Shown: positions 16,836 through 26,129, counted from the first letter of the stretch. The stretch: 64,000 bases of DNA from Methylobacterium sp. Leaf99 (GCF_001422375.1 NZ_LMMU01000001.1:1672178-1736177); one strand, 5' to 3'. Notes: generated by a model not told the origin, from the sequence alone. Program-made: numbers and translations.

Positions 16836-18179
16836 ATGACATCCACCTACGACGCCCTTGAACCCGTGGATTCGCCGGCCGAGGGCAGCATTGCCGCCGC
16901 CGATCTCGACGGCATGCGCGAGGTCAAGCTCCAGGACCTCAAGTCCAAGACGCCGACCGAGCTGACGGCCTTCGCCGAAGAGGTCGAGGTCGAGAACGCC
17001 TCGACCATGCGCAAGCAGGAGCTGATGTTCGCGATCCTGAAGCAGCTCGCTGCCAAGGAGGTCGAGATCATCGGCGCCGGCACCGTCGAGGTGCTGCAGG
17101 ACGGCTTCGGCTTCCTGCGCTCCTCCGAGTCGAACTACCTGCCGGGCCCCGACGACATCTACATCTCGCCCACGCAAATTCGCCGCTTCGGCCTGCGCAC
17201 GGGCGACACCGTCGAGGGTCCGATCCGGGGCCCCAAGGACGGCGAGCGCTACTTCGCCCTGCTCAAGGTCAACACGATCAACTTCGAAAATCCCGAAAAG
17301 ATCAAGCACAAGGTCCACTTCGACAACCTGACGCCGCTGTTCCCGACCCAGCGCTTCAAGCTCGAACTCGACAATCCGCCCAAAAAGGATTTTTCGCCGC
17401 GGATCATCGACATCGTCGCCCCCATCGGCAAGGGCCAGCGCGCCCTCATCGTGGCGCCGCCGCGCACGGGCAAGACCGTGCTGATGCAGAACATCGCCCA
17501 GTCGATCACCATCAACCACCCGGAATGCTACCTCATCGTGCTGCTCATCGACGAGCGCCCCGAGGAAGTCACCGACATGATCCGCTCGGTGAAGGGCGAG
17601 GTCATCGCCTCCACCTTCGACGAGCCGGCCACCCGCCACGTGCAGGTCGCCGAGATGGTCATCGAGAAGGCCAAGCGCCTCGTCGAGCACGGCCGCGACG
17701 TGGTGATCCTGCTCGATTCCATCACGCGCCTCGGACGCGCCTACAACACCGTGGTGCCGTCCTCCGGCAAGGTGCTCACCGGCGGCGTCGACGCCAATGC
17801 CCTGCAGCGGCCGAAGCGCTTCTTCGGTGCCGCCCGCAACATCGAGGAGGGCGGCTCGCTCTCGATCATCGCCACCGCGCTCATCGATACGGGTTCGCGC
17901 ATGGACGAGGTGATCTTCGAGGAGTTCAAGGGCACCGGCAACTCCGAGATCATCCTCGACCGCAAGGTGTCGGACAAGCGCATCTTCCCGGCCATCGACA
18001 TCACTCGCTCGGGCACCCGCAAGGAAGAGCTCCTGGTCCCGCCGGATTCCCTCAAGAAGACCTACGTCCTGCGCCGCATCCTCAACCCGATGGGCGTCAC
18101 CGACGCCATCGAGTTCCTCATGGACAAGCTGCGCCAGACCAAGAGCAACAACGACTTCTTCGACTCGATGAACACCTGA
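16836..18179 (+). CDS. rho: Transcription termination factor Rho
   Basis: The protein has 447 residues. Order of parts: an acidic alphaproteobacterial N-terminal extension (about 1-28), the Rho N-terminal helix domain ([23 protein letters not shown]), the RNA-binding cold-shock-like domain ([20 protein letters not shown]), then the RecA-type ATPase with Walker [18 protein letters not shown] and Walker [17 protein letters not shown]. The R loop and C-terminal ring contacts ([22 protein letters not shown]) are intact. Rho is the hexameric helicase that ends transcription. It heads the conserved rho-mnmE-mnmG-rsmG-parAB block. Confidence 0.98.
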   Translation: MTSTYDALEPVDSPAEGSIAAADLDGMREVKLQDLKSKTPTELTAFAEEVEVENASTMRKQELMFAILKQLAAKEVEIIGAGTVEVLQDGFGFLRSSESNYLPGPDDIYISPTQIRRFGLRTGDTVEGPIRGPKDGERYFALLKVNTINFENPEKIKHKVHFDNLTPLFPTQRFKLELDNPPKKDFSPRIIDIVAPIGKGQRALIVAPPRTGKTVLMQNIAQSITINHPECYLIVLLIDERPEEVTDMIRSVKGEVIASTFDEPATRHVQVAEMVIEKAKRLVEHGRDVVILLDSITRLGRAYNTVVPSSGKVLTGGVDANALQRPKRFFGAARNIEEGGSLSIIATALIDTGSRMDEVIFEEFKGTGNSEIILDRKVSDKRIFPAIDITRSGTRKEELLVPPDSLKKTYVLRRILNPMGVTDAIEFLMDKLRQTKSNNDFFDSMNT

Positions 18180-18191
18180 GGCACATGCGAA

Positions 18192-18211
18192 GGGCTCCCC
18201 GCGGGGAGCCC
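18192..18211. terminator. Hairpin after rho
   Basis: A perfect 20-base palindrome, GGGCTCCCCGCGGGGAGCCC, lies 12 bases after the rho stop and is followed by ATTTCGT. The T-run is weak, so it may be a partial terminator or an RNA-stabilising hairpin. Confidence 0.6.
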
Positions 18212-18309
18212 ATTTCGTATTCCGCAAGGGCGCGAGACATTCCCGTAGGCCATTGACGGCGCGCTGCGATTTCCGGCGGAAACCAATCGCTTCGCCGGCT
18301 TAGGGTTAG

Positions 18310-19857
18310 ATGTCTGCCATCTCCGAAAAGCCTGCCGCGATGGATGCCCCGTCGACCATCTTCGCCCCTGCCAGCGGCTTCGGCCGCGCGGCCGTCGCCG
18401 TCCTCCGCATCACCGGGCCGGAATCCGAACGGCACCTGACCCGGCTCGCCGGCCCCCTCCCCGCCCCGCGCCGCCTCGTCCTGCGGACCCTTCGCGATCC
18501 GCAGACGGGCGAGACCCTCGACCAGGCCCTCGTCGTCTGGATGCCCGGTCCCGGCACGTTCACGGGCGAGGACATGGCCGAACTCCATCTCCATGGGGGT
18601 CAGGCCGTCCGGACGGCGGTCCTGCGGGCCCTCGCGGCCCTCCCCGGCTGCGTCCCGGCGGCCCCCGGGGCCTTCACCCGCCGGGCCTTCCTCAACGGCC
18701 GCCTAGGGCTGACGGAAGCCGAGGGCATCGCCGACCTCATCGACGCCGAGACCGAGGCCCAGCGGCGCCAGGCCCTGCGCCAGCTCGACGGCGTCCTCGG
18801 GCGTCAGGTGGCGGCGTGGCGCGATGGCCTCATCGATCTCCTGGCGGGCGTTGAAGCCGCCCTCGATTTCTCCGACGAGGGCGATGTCGATGACGACGCC
18901 CTCGATGCCGCCCTGTTCGCCAAGGCCCGCGATCTCCGCGATGCCATCGCCGCCACCCTCGACGACGGGCGGCGCGGCGAGCGCCTGCGGGACGGCTTCA
19001 CCGTCGTCCTGGCGGGCCCGCCCAATGCCGGCAAGTCGACCCTGCTCAACGCCCTGAGCCGCCGCGACGCCGCCATCGTCTCAGCCATCCCCGGCACCAC
19101 CCGCGACGTCATCGAGGTGCGGTGCGACCTCGGCGGACTGCCCGTGATCCTCGTCGACACGGCCGGCCTGCGCGCGGCCACGGACGCCATCGAGGCCGAG
19201 GGCATCCGCCGGACCAGGGCGCGCATGGCCCAGGCCGACCTCGTGTTGCTCCTCGATGACGCCCGTGTCGTGCCGGCACCTGGTCCCCTCCCCGACCCGT
19301 CTCCCGATCCCCGCGGGTCCCCCCTCCTGGAAGGAGAGGGACAGGGTGAGGTGTGTGAGTCATTCGGAGATGTCCCACACCTCACCCCAACCCTCTCCTT
19401 TCAGGAGAGGGAGCCTGTCGTGCCCCTTGCCGATGCATCGAGGCTTTCGACAATCGCGCCTGAGTGGAGCTGTGACGAGGGTCGCGTTCCGAGTTCGGGT
19501 GCTGCCATCCTGCGCGTGTCGACCAAATCCGATCTCTTATCCGTCCCGGTGTCTTCCGACACGATCGCGATCTCGGCCGTCACCGGCTTTGGCCTCGACA
19601 CCTTGCTCGCCGCCATCGAACGCCGTGCCGCGAACGCCGTCGGCGGCGAGGCCGCCCTCATCACCCGCGAGCGCCATCGCGACGGCCTGACCCGCTGCCG
19701 CGATCACCTCGACCGCCTGCTGCAGGGCACAGCCCTGCCCGAACTCGCGGCCGAGGACCTGCGCCTGGCCGTGCGCGCCCTCGGCGAGATCGCGGGACAC
19801 GTGAGCGTCGACGAGATGCTCGATCGCCTGTTCTCCGGCTTCTGTATCGGAAAGTAG
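18310..19857 (+). CDS. mnmE: MnmE tRNA-modification GTPase with an in-frame repeat insertion
   Basis: The protein has 515 residues; alphaproteobacterial MnmE is usually about 430-450. The N-terminal THF-binding domain, the helical domain (LTEAEGIADLIDAETEAQRR) and the G domain are present: G1 GPPNAGKST, G2 GTTRD, G3 DTAG. The C-terminal FCIGK with the catalytic cysteine is intact. Between G3 and G4 (TKSD near residue 406) about 80 extra residues occur. Residues about 338-367 are the translated palindromic repeat (see repeat at 19314). MnmE with MnmG adds the 5-carboxymethylaminomethyl group to U34 of certain tRNAs. The frame is kept throughout, so a working protein is likely, with the insert as an exposed loop. 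An alternative start is the ATG at 18340. Confidence 0.93.
   Translation: MSAISEKPAAMDAPSTIFAPASGFGRAAVAVLRITGPESERHLTRLAGPLPAPRRLVLRTLRDPQTGETLDQALVVWMPGPGTFTGEDMAELHLHGGQAVRTAVLRALAALPGCVPAAPGAFTRRAFLNGRLGLTEAEGIADLIDAETEAQRRQALRQLDGVLGRQVAAWRDGLIDLLAGVEAALDFSDEGDVDDDALDAALFAKARDLRDAIAATLDDGRRGERLRDGFTVVLAGPPNAGKSTLLNALSRRDAAIVSAIPGTTRDVIEVRCDLGGLPVILVDTAGLRAATDAIEAEGIRRTRARMAQADLVLLLDDARVVPAPGPLPDPSPDPRGSPLLEGEGQGEVCESFGDVPHLTPTLSFQEREPVVPLADASRLSTIAPEWSCDEGRVPSSGAAILRVSTKSDLLSVPVSSDTIAISAVTGFGLDTLLAAIERRAANAVGGEAALITRERHRDGLTRCRDHLDRLLQGTALPELAAEDLRLAVRALGEIAGHVSVDEMLDRLFSGFCIGK
19314..19418 (+). repeat. Palindromic repeat core inserted in mnmE
   Basis: The core hairpin of the dispersed element has 34-base arms at 19322-19355 and 19376-19409 and a 20-base loop. 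The left flank GGGTCCC and right flank GAGCCTGTCG are shared with the mini copy at 24294. It lies in frame within mnmE, reading SPLLEGEGQGEVC, then HLTPTLSFQERE. The same peptides appear when the intergenic copies are translated in the matching frame. Confidence 0.9.
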
Positions 19858-19867
19858 ACAGGCGTGC

Positions 19868-19883
19868 GGTTTCACGTGAAAAA
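19868..19883. promoter_or_regulatory. parS-like site between mnmE and mnmG
   Basis: GGTTTCACGTGAAAAA matches the ParB-binding consensus TGTTTCACGTGAAACA at 13 of 16 positions, including the whole TTTCACGTGAAA core. It lies 10 bases after the mnmE stop and about 3.5 kb from parB. Confidence 0.75.
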
Positions 19884-19931
19884 CCGTGACACTCGTTGAC
19901 GCTGCCGCGCCCGGACGCGTACTCCAACGCC

Positions 19932-21815
19932 ATGTTCCATTCCCCTTCGCCCTATGACGTCATCGTCGTCGGCGGCGGCCATGCCGGCACCGAGGCCGCG
20001 GCGGCCGCCGCGCGTTTCGGCGCCCGCACGGCCCTGGTGACGCACAACGCCGCCACCATCGGCGCCCTGTCCTGCAACCCGGCCATCGGCGGCCTCGGCA
20101 AGGGACACCTCGTGCGCGAGGTCGACGCCCTCGACGGCCTCATGGGCCGGGTCGCCGACGCGTCCGGTATCCAGTTCCGCCTGCTCAACCGCCGCAAGGG
20201 ACCGGCCGTGCGCGGTCCGCGCACCCAGGCCGACCGCAAGCTCTACGCCGCCGCCATGCGGGCGGCCATCGCCGAGACCGCCAACCTCACGGTGATCGCG
20301 GGCGAAGTCGCCGACCTCACCGTCGACGCGGGTCGCGTCACCGGCGTGGTCCTGGCGGACGGACGCGCCCTCTCCTGCGCCGCCGTGGTGCTGACCACCG
20401 GCACCTTCCTGCGCGGACTGATCCATATCGGCGAGATCCGCACGCCCGCCGGCCGCGTCGGCGAAGGTCCCTCCGTGGGCCTCGCCGAGACCCTCGACCG
20501 CCACGGCTTCGGCCTCGGCCGCCTCAAGACCGGGACCCCGGCGCGCCTCGATGGCCGCACCATCGACTGGTCCGGCCTGGAGATGCAGTCGGCCGACGCC
20601 GATCCGGTGCCGTTCTCGTCCCTCACCGACCGCATCACCACGCCCCAGATCCAGTGCGGCATCACCCGGACGACGCAGGCCGTTCACGACGTGATCCGGG
20701 CCAACCTCCATCGCTCGCCCATGTATTCCGGCGGCATCGCCAGCCGCGGCCCGCGCTACTGCCCGTCCATCGAGGACAAGGTGGTGCGGTTCGGCGACCG
20801 CGAGGGCCACCAGATCTTCCTCGAACCCGAGGGCCTCGACGACCCCACAATCTATCCCAACGGCATCTCGACGGCCCTGCCGGAAGAGGTGCAGCGCGCG
20901 GTGATCGCCCTGATTCCGGGGCTGGAGCGGGCGGCCATCGTGCGGCCGGGCTACGCCATCGAGTACGATTACGTCGATCCCCGCGAGCTCGACGCCACCC
21001 TCCAGACCCGGCGCCTGCCCGGCCTGTTCCTCGCCGGCCAGATCAACGGCACCACCGGCTACGAGGAGGCGGCGGGGCAGGGCCTCGTCGCCGGGCTCAA
21101 CGCGGCCCGCCTCGCCGGCGGGGCGCCCCTGGCGGTGTTCGACCGGGCCGAATCCTACCTTGGCGTGATGATCGACGACCTCGTCACCCACGGGGTGAGC
21201 GAGCCCTACCGCATGTTCACCTCGCGCTCCGAGTACCGTCTGTCCTTGCGGGTCGACAATGCCGACGAGCGCCTGACCCCGCGCGGCGCGGCCCTTGGCT
21301 GCGTCGGCACGCGCCGGGCCGATCATTTCGCCCGCTCCCAAACCGCCCTCGAAGCGGCACGCGGGCGGCTCGAGACCCTGAGCCTGACCCCGAGCCAGGC
21401 GGCGGGTCACGGCCTCGCCCTCAATCAGGACGGCATCCGCCGCTCGGCATTTCAGCTGCTGTCCTATCCGGACATCGACTGGTCGCGTCTCGCAGCCGTC
21501 TGGCCCGACCTCGCCGAGGTCCCGGACCGGATCGCCGAGCGGCTGCAGACCGACGCCACCTACGCGGTCTACCTCGACCGCCAGCGGGCCGACATCGCCG
21601 CCTTCCGCCGGGACGAGGCCGTCGCCCTCCCCATCCGGCTCGATTACGGCGCGATCCCGGGCCTGTCGAACGAGATGCGCAGCAAGCTGGAGACCGTGCG
21701 CCCCGGCACCCTGGGTCAGGCCGCGCGGATCGAGGGCGTGACCCCGGCCGCCCTGACCCTGCTCGCGGCCCATGCCCGCCGCGGCGATCGTTCGGTGCGC
21801 GCCCATGCCGAGTGA
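19932..21815 (+). CDS. mnmG: MnmG (GidA) FAD-dependent tRNA uridine modification enzyme
   Basis: The protein has 627 residues from the ATG at 19932 ([23 protein letters not shown]). An upstream in-frame start at 19896 overlaps nothing but adds unconserved residues. The FAD-binding [11 protein letters not shown], the [20 protein letters not shown] motif with the conserved Cys, and [17 protein letters not shown] are all intact. The C-terminal helical MnmE-binding domain is present. With MnmE it builds the cmnm5U34 modification. The stop region overlaps the rsmG start by 11 bases. Confidence 0.97.
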   Translation: MFHSPSPYDVIVVGGGHAGTEAAAAAARFGARTALVTHNAATIGALSCNPAIGGLGKGHLVREVDALDGLMGRVADASGIQFRLLNRRKGPAVRGPRTQADRKLYAAAMRAAIAETANLTVIAGEVADLTVDAGRVTGVVLADGRALSCAAVVLTTGTFLRGLIHIGEIRTPAGRVGEGPSVGLAETLDRHGFGLGRLKTGTPARLDGRTIDWSGLEMQSADADPVPFSSLTDRITTPQIQCGITRTTQAVHDVIRANLHRSPMYSGGIASRGPRYCPSIEDKVVRFGDREGHQIFLEPEGLDDPTIYPNGISTALPEEVQRAVIALIPGLERAAIVRPGYAIEYDYVDPRELDATLQTRRLPGLFLAGQINGTTGYEEAAGQGLVAGLNAARLAGGAPLAVFDRAESYLGVMIDDLVTHGVSEPYRMFTSRSEYRLSLRVDNADERLTPRGAALGCVGTRRADHFARSQTALEAARGRLETLSLTPSQAAGHGLALNQDGIRRSAFQLLSYPDIDWSRLAAVWPDLAEVPDRIAERLQTDATYAVYLDRQRADIAAFRRDEAVALPIRLDYGAIPGLSNEMRSKLETVRPGTLGQAARIEGVTPAALTLLAAHARRGDRSVRAHAE

Positions 21816-22443
21816 GCCCGGACGCAACCGCGTCCTCGCCGAGGCCGGTGTTTCACGTGAAACGGCCACCCGCCTCGACACCTACGTGGCGCAGCTCCGC
21901 CGCTGGCAGACGGTGAAGAACCTGGTCGGCCCCGCCACCCTCGGCGAGGTCTGGACCCGGCATGTCGCCGATTCCCTGCAACTGCTGGCGCTGGCGCCCG
22001 AAGCCACGCGCTGGCTCGACCTCGGTTCGGGGGCCGGAATTCCCGGCCTGATCCTGGCCTTGGCCGGCCGCGACCGGCCCGAATTCCGGGTCGATCTCAT
22101 CGAGAGCAACGCGCGCAAATGCGCCTTCCTCACGGAGACGGCGCGCCTGACCGAAGCGCCGGCGCGGGTCCACAACGCCCGGATCGAGGACGCCATCGCG
22201 GCGCAGACCGGCGTGGAGATCGTCTGCGCCCGGGCGCTCGCGCCGCTGAGCCAGCTCCTCGCCTGGGCCGAGCCCCTGTTGACAACCGGGACCGTCGCGC
22301 TGTTTCCCAAGGGGCGTGACGTGCAATCCGAATTGACCGAGGCGGCACAACGGTGGAGATTCGTTTACGATCTTGTGCCGAGCCGCACCGATTCTGACGC
22401 GCGGATCGTCCGCGTCACCGCCCTCTCCCGCGTGGATTCATGA
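21805..22443 (+). CDS. rsmG: RsmG (GidB) 16S rRNA m7G527 methyltransferase
   Basis: The protein has 212 residues from the ATG at 21805, inside the end of mnm[28 protein letters not shown] (the SAM loop) and the [12 protein letters not shown] strand are diagnostic. RsmG methylates G527 of 16S rRNA, and its loss gives low-level streptomycin resistance. A perfect parS core lies in codons about 15-20 (GVSRET). Its stop overlaps the parA start (ATGA). Slightly shorter sequences after residue 190 are normal for this family. Confidence 0.96.
   Translation: MPSEPGRNRVLAEAGVSRETATRLDTYVAQLRRWQTVKNLVGPATLGEVWTRHVADSLQLLALAPEATRWLDLGSGAGIPGLILALAGRDRPEFRVDLIESNARKCAFLTETARLTEAPARVHNARIEDAIAAQTGVEIVCARALAPLSQLLAWAEPLLTTGTVALFPKGRDVQSELTEAAQRWRFVYDLVPSRTDSDARIVRVTALSRVDS
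21849..21864. promoter_or_regulatory. parS site inside rsmG
   Basis: TGTTTCACGTGAAACG matches the consensus ParB-binding palindrome at 15 of 16 positions, and its 14-base core GTTTCACGTGAAAC is perfect. It lies about 1.5 kb from parB. ParB loads here and ParA separates the origins before cell division. It uses the coding sequence of rsmG without disturbing it, as in several related genomes. Confidence 0.92.
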
Positions 22444-23306
22444 CGAGCGCTCCCCTCACTGACCTGTCGTCCGGCGGCAAATTCCCTACGGATGGAAAGC
22501 CGGACCGACCCCTGCGCATTCTCGCCCTCGCCAACCAGAAGGGCGGCGTCGGCAAGACCACCACGGCGATCAACCTCGGCACGGCGCTCGCCGCCATCGG
22601 CGAATCGGTGCTGGTGATCGACCTCGATCCCCAGGGAAACGCCTCCACGGGCCTCGGCGTCGACCGGCGTCAGCGCAAGGTCTCGACCTATCACGTGCTC
22701 GCGGGCGAGGCCGAACTCGGCGCCGCCTGCGTGCAGACGGCCGTGCCCCGCCTCATGGTGGCGCCCTCGACCATGGACCTGCTCGGGCTCGAGATGGAGA
22801 TGGCCACCGCCCCGGACCGGGCCCATCGCCTGCGCAACGTCCTCAAGGGCGTCGGCCAAAATGGGGCGACGCAGGGCGTGAGCTACATCCTCATCGACTG
22901 CCCGCCCTCCCTCAACCTGCTCACCATCAACGCGCTGGCGGCGGCGGACGCGGTGCTGGTGCCCCTGCAATGCGAGTTCTTCGCCCTGGAGGGCCTGAGC
23001 CAACTCCTGCGCACGGTGGAGCAGGTGCGCGGCGCGCTGAACGCCCGCCTTACCATCCAGGGCATCGTTCTCACGATGTTCGACCCGCGCAACAACCTCT
23101 CGGCCCAGGTGGTGGCGGATGTCCGCAGCTTCATGGGCGACAAGGTCTACGAGACCATGATCCCGCGCAACGTGCGGGTGTCGGAAGCGCCGTCCCACGG
23201 CAAGCCGGTGCTGCTCTACGATCTCAAATGCGCCGGCAGCCAGGCCTATCTCCGCCTCGCCTCCGAGATCATCCAGCGCGAGGGGCGTCTGCCCGTCGCG
23301 GCCTAA
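22440..23306 (+). CDS. parA: ParA chromosome-partitioning ATPase
   Basis: The protein has 288 residues. The deviant Walker A motif ANQKGGVGKTTTAINLG is near residue 31, followed by VIDLDPQGNAST and ILIDCPPSLNLLTINAL. An N-terminal extension of about 25 polar residues precedes it. ParA binds non-specific DNA as an ATP dimer and pulls ParB-parS complexes apart at cell division. The ATG overlaps the rsmG stop, and parB follows closely, so the genes are one operon. Chromosomal type, judged by length and context. Confidence 0.97.
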   Translation: MTSAPLTDLSSGGKFPTDGKPDRPLRILALANQKGGVGKTTTAINLGTALAAIGESVLVIDLDPQGNASTGLGVDRRQRKVSTYHVLAGEAELGAACVQTAVPRLMVAPSTMDLLGLEMEMATAPDRAHRLRNVLKGVGQNGATQGVSYILIDCPPSLNLLTINALAAADAVLVPLQCEFFALEGLSQLLRTVEQVRGALNARLTIQGIVLTMFDPRNNLSAQVVADVRSFMGDKVYETMIPRNVRVSEAPSHGKPVLLYDLKCAGSQAYLRLASEIIQREGRLPVAA

Positions 23307-23345
23307 TCCATGAAAACGATGCGTAACGGAGTCGAGCGGGTGGCG

Positions 23346-24242
23346 ATGGCGGATGATGTGGTGCGGCCCCGGCTCGGACGCGGTCTCGCGGCCCTGATCG
23401 GTGATTTCGGCGACGAGGGTGCCGACGCGAACAAATCCCAGGCCCAGCGCAAGGTGGCGGTGGAGTTTTTGCGACCGAACCCGCGCAATCCGCGCCGGCG
23501 CTTCAGCGAGGCGGACCTGGAAGAGCTCGCCGCCTCCATCAAGGTGCGGGGCATCATCCAGCCCATCGTCGTGCGGGCCCTGTCGGGCGTGCCCGACACC
23601 TTCGAGATCGTCGCCGGCGAGCGGCGCTGGCGCGCGGCCCAGCGCGCCGGCCTGACCGACGTGCCGGTGGTGACCGTCGAGATCGACGACCGCACCTCCC
23701 TGGAATTCGCCATCCTCGAGAACGTCCAGCGCACGGACCTCAACGCCATCGAGGAAGCCGCCGGCTACGAGCGGCTGATGAGCGAGTTCCAGTACAACCA
23801 GAGCGAGCTCGCCGAGATCATCGGCAAGAGCCGCAGCCACCTCGCCAACACCCTGCGCCTGCTCCAGCTCTCGCCCGCGATCCAGGACCGGGTCGTCGCC
23901 GGGGAGATCACGGCGGGGCACGCCCGCGCCCTCCTGGCGGTGAAGGACCCGGAAGCCGTCGCCCGGCGGATCGTGGAGGAGGGCATGTCCGTGCGCGAGG
24001 TCGAAGCCCTCGCCTCCGCCGAGGTTCCGGACGGCGACGCTCCGCGCCCCGGCCGGCCCCGGCGCGGGGCCGACAAGGACGCCACCCTGCGCTCCCTCGA
24101 ACAGGCCCTCGGCCGGGCCATCGGCATGCCGGTCTCGTTCAAGACCAAGGCCGCCGGCACGGGCGAGATCCGCATCCGCTACGAGACCGCGGAGGAATTG
24201 GATGGGCTTTGCCGGCTGCTGAAGGTTTCGCCGCAGGTCTAG
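23346..24242 (+). CDS. parB: ParB chromosome-partitioning protein
   Basis: The protein has 298 residues from the ATG at 23346 (MADDVVRPRLGRGLAALIGD). Starts at 23310 or 23319 would add up to 12 unconserved residues. The N-terminal CTPase domain has VAGERRWRAAQRAG, with the GERR motif that binds CTP and spreads along DNA. The central helix-turn-helix (SELAEIIGKSRSHLANTLRLLQL) reads parS. The C-terminal part is the dimer domain. A 16-base perfect palindrome covers the stop codon. Two parS sites lie upstream in the block. Confidence 0.96.
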   Translation: MADDVVRPRLGRGLAALIGDFGDEGADANKSQAQRKVAVEFLRPNPRNPRRRFSEADLEELAASIKVRGIIQPIVVRALSGVPDTFEIVAGERRWRAAQRAGLTDVPVVTVEIDDRTSLEFAILENVQRTDLNAIEEAAGYERLMSEFQYNQSELAEIIGKSRSHLANTLRLLQLSPAIQDRVVAGEITAGHARALLAVKDPEAVARRIVEEGMSVREVEALASAEVPDGDAPRPGRPRRGADKDATLRSLEQALGRAIGMPVSFKTKAAGTGEIRIRYETAEELDGLCRLLKVSPQV

Positions 24243-24254
24243 AAGATCTTCTAG
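24239..24254. promoter_or_regulatory. Perfect 16-base palindrome across the parB stop
   Basis: CTAGAAGATCTTCTAG overlaps the parB TAG (24240-24242). It is AT-rich for this region. It has no T-run, so it may be a protein-binding site rather than a terminator. Function unknown. Confidence 0.55.
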
Positions 24255-24293
24255 CTGCGGGATCATAGCTCCCGAAGGTCTCGCAAGTACCAC

Positions 24294-24328
24294 GGGTCCC
24301 CTCTCCTGGAAGGAGAGGGAGCCTGTCG
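24294..24328 (+). repeat. Collapsed mini copy of the palindromic repeat
   Basis: GGGTCCCCTCTCC, TGGAAGGAGAGG and GAGCCTGTCG run together here. This equals the left flank, one small palindrome and the right flank of the mnmE copy, with the long arms and the loop missing. Recombination between the two half-site palindromes of a full element would give exactly this product. Confidence 0.8.
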
Positions 24329-24375
24329 CGCTTGACGCCGGCAAGCCGCATTCATCTTGTGGACGTAAGCGATGC

Positions 24376-25404
24376 TCAACGCCGCCGTGCCGCCTCCGAG
24401 GCGATGCGCAGGAGGGTGCTCGATGCGTTGGCGTGGGCGAGGTCGGGCGGAGAGCGGCGGCAGGCCAGCACAGCCTCCTGCAGCAGCTGGATCGCGTGGC
24501 GCAGGGCCGGGGGCGTCCAGCGGGCGAGCTGGGTCTCCACCGTGGCCTTGCGCCGGAAATGCAGGCCGCGCCAATTGCCGACCATGAGGCTGGCGCTCTG
24601 CCCCTCCCCGGCGAGACGGGTGCTCAGGAGCGTCAGGGCGTGGCGCAGGGCCGAGCCGAGCATCATCGACGGGTCCATGCCCTCGTGGCGAAAGCGCCGG
24701 TAGTCGCGCTCGACGTCGGCGCTGCGGCCGGAAAAGGCCGCGTCGATGAGGGTGTTGAGGACGCTGGCGGCGACGTCGCTCACCACGGCCTCGACATCGT
24801 CGAGGCTGACGGTGTCCTGCCCGCGGGCGTAGAGGGCGAGCTTCTCGATCTCCGACAGGCTGGCGCCGCGATCGCCGCCGAGGCTGGTGGCGAGGACGTC
24901 GCGGGCCTCGCGGGCGATGCGCAGGCCCTGCTCCTGCAGGGTGCGCTCGATGAGATCGCCGAGGGCGCGCTCGTCGTCGGGGTAGCACGGGATCGCCAGG
25001 GCCTTGGGCGACTTCTCGCAGAGGGTGCGGAGCGGCGCGGTCTTGGCGAGATCCCCGGCCTCCACGACGATGCGGGCCTGGGTGATTTCCGCCTTCAGGG
25101 CGGCTTCGACGGCCGGCGCGTAGTTGCGGCTGCCCGCCCGGACCCAGATGGTGCGGTTGCCGCCGAACAGGCCGACGGTGCCGGCCTCGTCGACGAGGCG
25201 GCCGGCATCCTGGGCCAGGGTGTCGCCGTCGATCTTGACCATGGCGAACGGGTCGCCCGGATCGGAGACGAAGGCCTCGGCGAGGCGCTTGGCCCGTTCG
25301 AAGACGAGGCCGGTGTCCGGCCCGTACAGCAGCAGCACGGCGATGCGCGGGTCCGGCCCGCGCCGGATCAGCGCCTCGACGTCGCCGGCCTTGACGGCGG
25401 TCAT
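24376..25404 (-). CDS. holA: DNA polymerase III subunit delta
   Basis: The protein has 342 residues, normal for HolA. The start VLLLYGPDTGLVFERAKRLAEAFV corresponds to the AAA-like domain. The middle reads DERALGDLIERTLQEQGLRI, and ASLSEIEKLALYA with RGQDTVSLDDVEAVVSD is the family core. The delta subunit opens the beta sliding clamp during clamp loading. It is co-directional with lptE (13-base gap) and leuS; this leuS-lptE-holA order is standard in alphaproteobacteria. It converges with parAB. Confidence 0.95.
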   Translation of the reverse strand: MTAVKAGDVEALIRRGPDPRIAVLLLYGPDTGLVFERAKRLAEAFVSDPGDPFAMVKIDGDTLAQDAGRLVDEAGTVGLFGGNRTIWVRAGSRNYAPAVEAALKAEITQARIVVEAGDLAKTAPLRTLCEKSPKALAIPCYPDDERALGDLIERTLQEQGLRIAREARDVLATSLGGDRGASLSEIEKLALYARGQDTVSLDDVEAVVSDVAASVLNTLIDAAFSGRSADVERDYRRFRHEGMDPSMMLGSALRHALTLLSTRLAGEGQSASLMVGNWRGLHFRRKATVETQLARWTPPALRHAIQLLQEAVLACRRSPPDLAHANASSTLLRIASEAARRR

Positions 25405-25417
25405 GCGGGCGAATCCG

Positions 25418-25978
25418 TCAGGGCTTCGTCACCAGCACGGAGGCGAGGCGGGTCTTGATCTGCTCCGACAGGGTCTTGGCGAGGCGGATTTCGGCGTCGC
25501 GGGCGGCACGGAGCGAGGCGAAGCGCTGCACCGAGCGGTCGTAGGTCGCCGTCGAGGTGGCGACGCCCTCGCTGATGATCTTGGTGCCGTCGAGGTTCTC
25601 CAGGGAGTACTTGACGTTGGCGATGATGGTGCCGGCCTCGGCGCGTCCGGTCTGGGACGAGACGATGGGGGTCTGCACCGTCTCGCTGCCCTGCATCTTC
25701 AGGCGGTAGCGCTTGGTCGAGGGCTGGCCCGACCCGTCGAGGTCGAAGATCAGTTCGCTGCGCAGGTAATGCCCGATGCGCTCCTGGCCCTGGGCCATGT
25801 TGACCTCGTCCACCTGCACGGAGGCGAGCAGGGCCGCCATCGGCTCGCCCGAGGCCGTGGGGCCGTAGAGGGGCCGGAAGCAGGCGGACAGGTTGAGGCC
25901 GAGGGCGCAGACCAGCGCCACCCGCATCGCCCGGTAGGCGCGACCGTTCCGCTCCGTCCGAATCGCCAAACGCATCAT
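25418..25978 (-). CDS. lptE: LptE, LPS-assembly lipoprotein
   Basis: The protein has 186 residues from the ATG at 25978. A start at 25927 (MRVALVCAL) would give a more compact signal peptide. The lipobox LSAC (Cys near residue 34) predicts lipid attachment and outer-membrane location. FRPLYGP right after the cysteine is characteristic of LptE. The rest is a two-layer alpha/beta domain. LptE plugs the LptD barrel and helps insert LPS into the outer membrane. It lies between leuS and holA on the same strand. The longer frame to 26113 reaches almost to the leuS stop and looks non-coding in its first 45 codons. Confidence 0.9.
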   Translation of the reverse strand: MMRLAIRTERNGRAYRAMRVALVCALGLNLSACFRPLYGPTASGEPMAALLASVQVDEVNMAQGQERIGHYLRSELIFDLDGSGQPSTKRYRLKMQGSETVQTPIVSSQTGRAEAGTIIANVKYSLENLDGTKIISEGVATSTATYDRSVQRFASLRAARDAEIRLAKTLSEQIKTRLASVLVTKP

Positions 25979-26129
25979 GCCGCCGCCGTCCCGATTGCCC
26001 AGCTTCGCTGTGTACGGCGAACCCATGCCCGCCGTCACCCTAATTGGCCCGAGGTTTACGCTTCGTCTCCGGCTGGATCGTGGCATCGTCCTTTTCCGAA
26101 AGCCGGCAACCACCGTTCGGGACGATGCC

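Noticed and set aside
19314..19418. That the extra mnmE sequence is a frameshift or assembly error
   Set aside because: The frame is open on both sides, conserved motifs resume after it, and the insert equals a repeat known elsewhere in the window. It cannot be excluded without reads, but is less likely.
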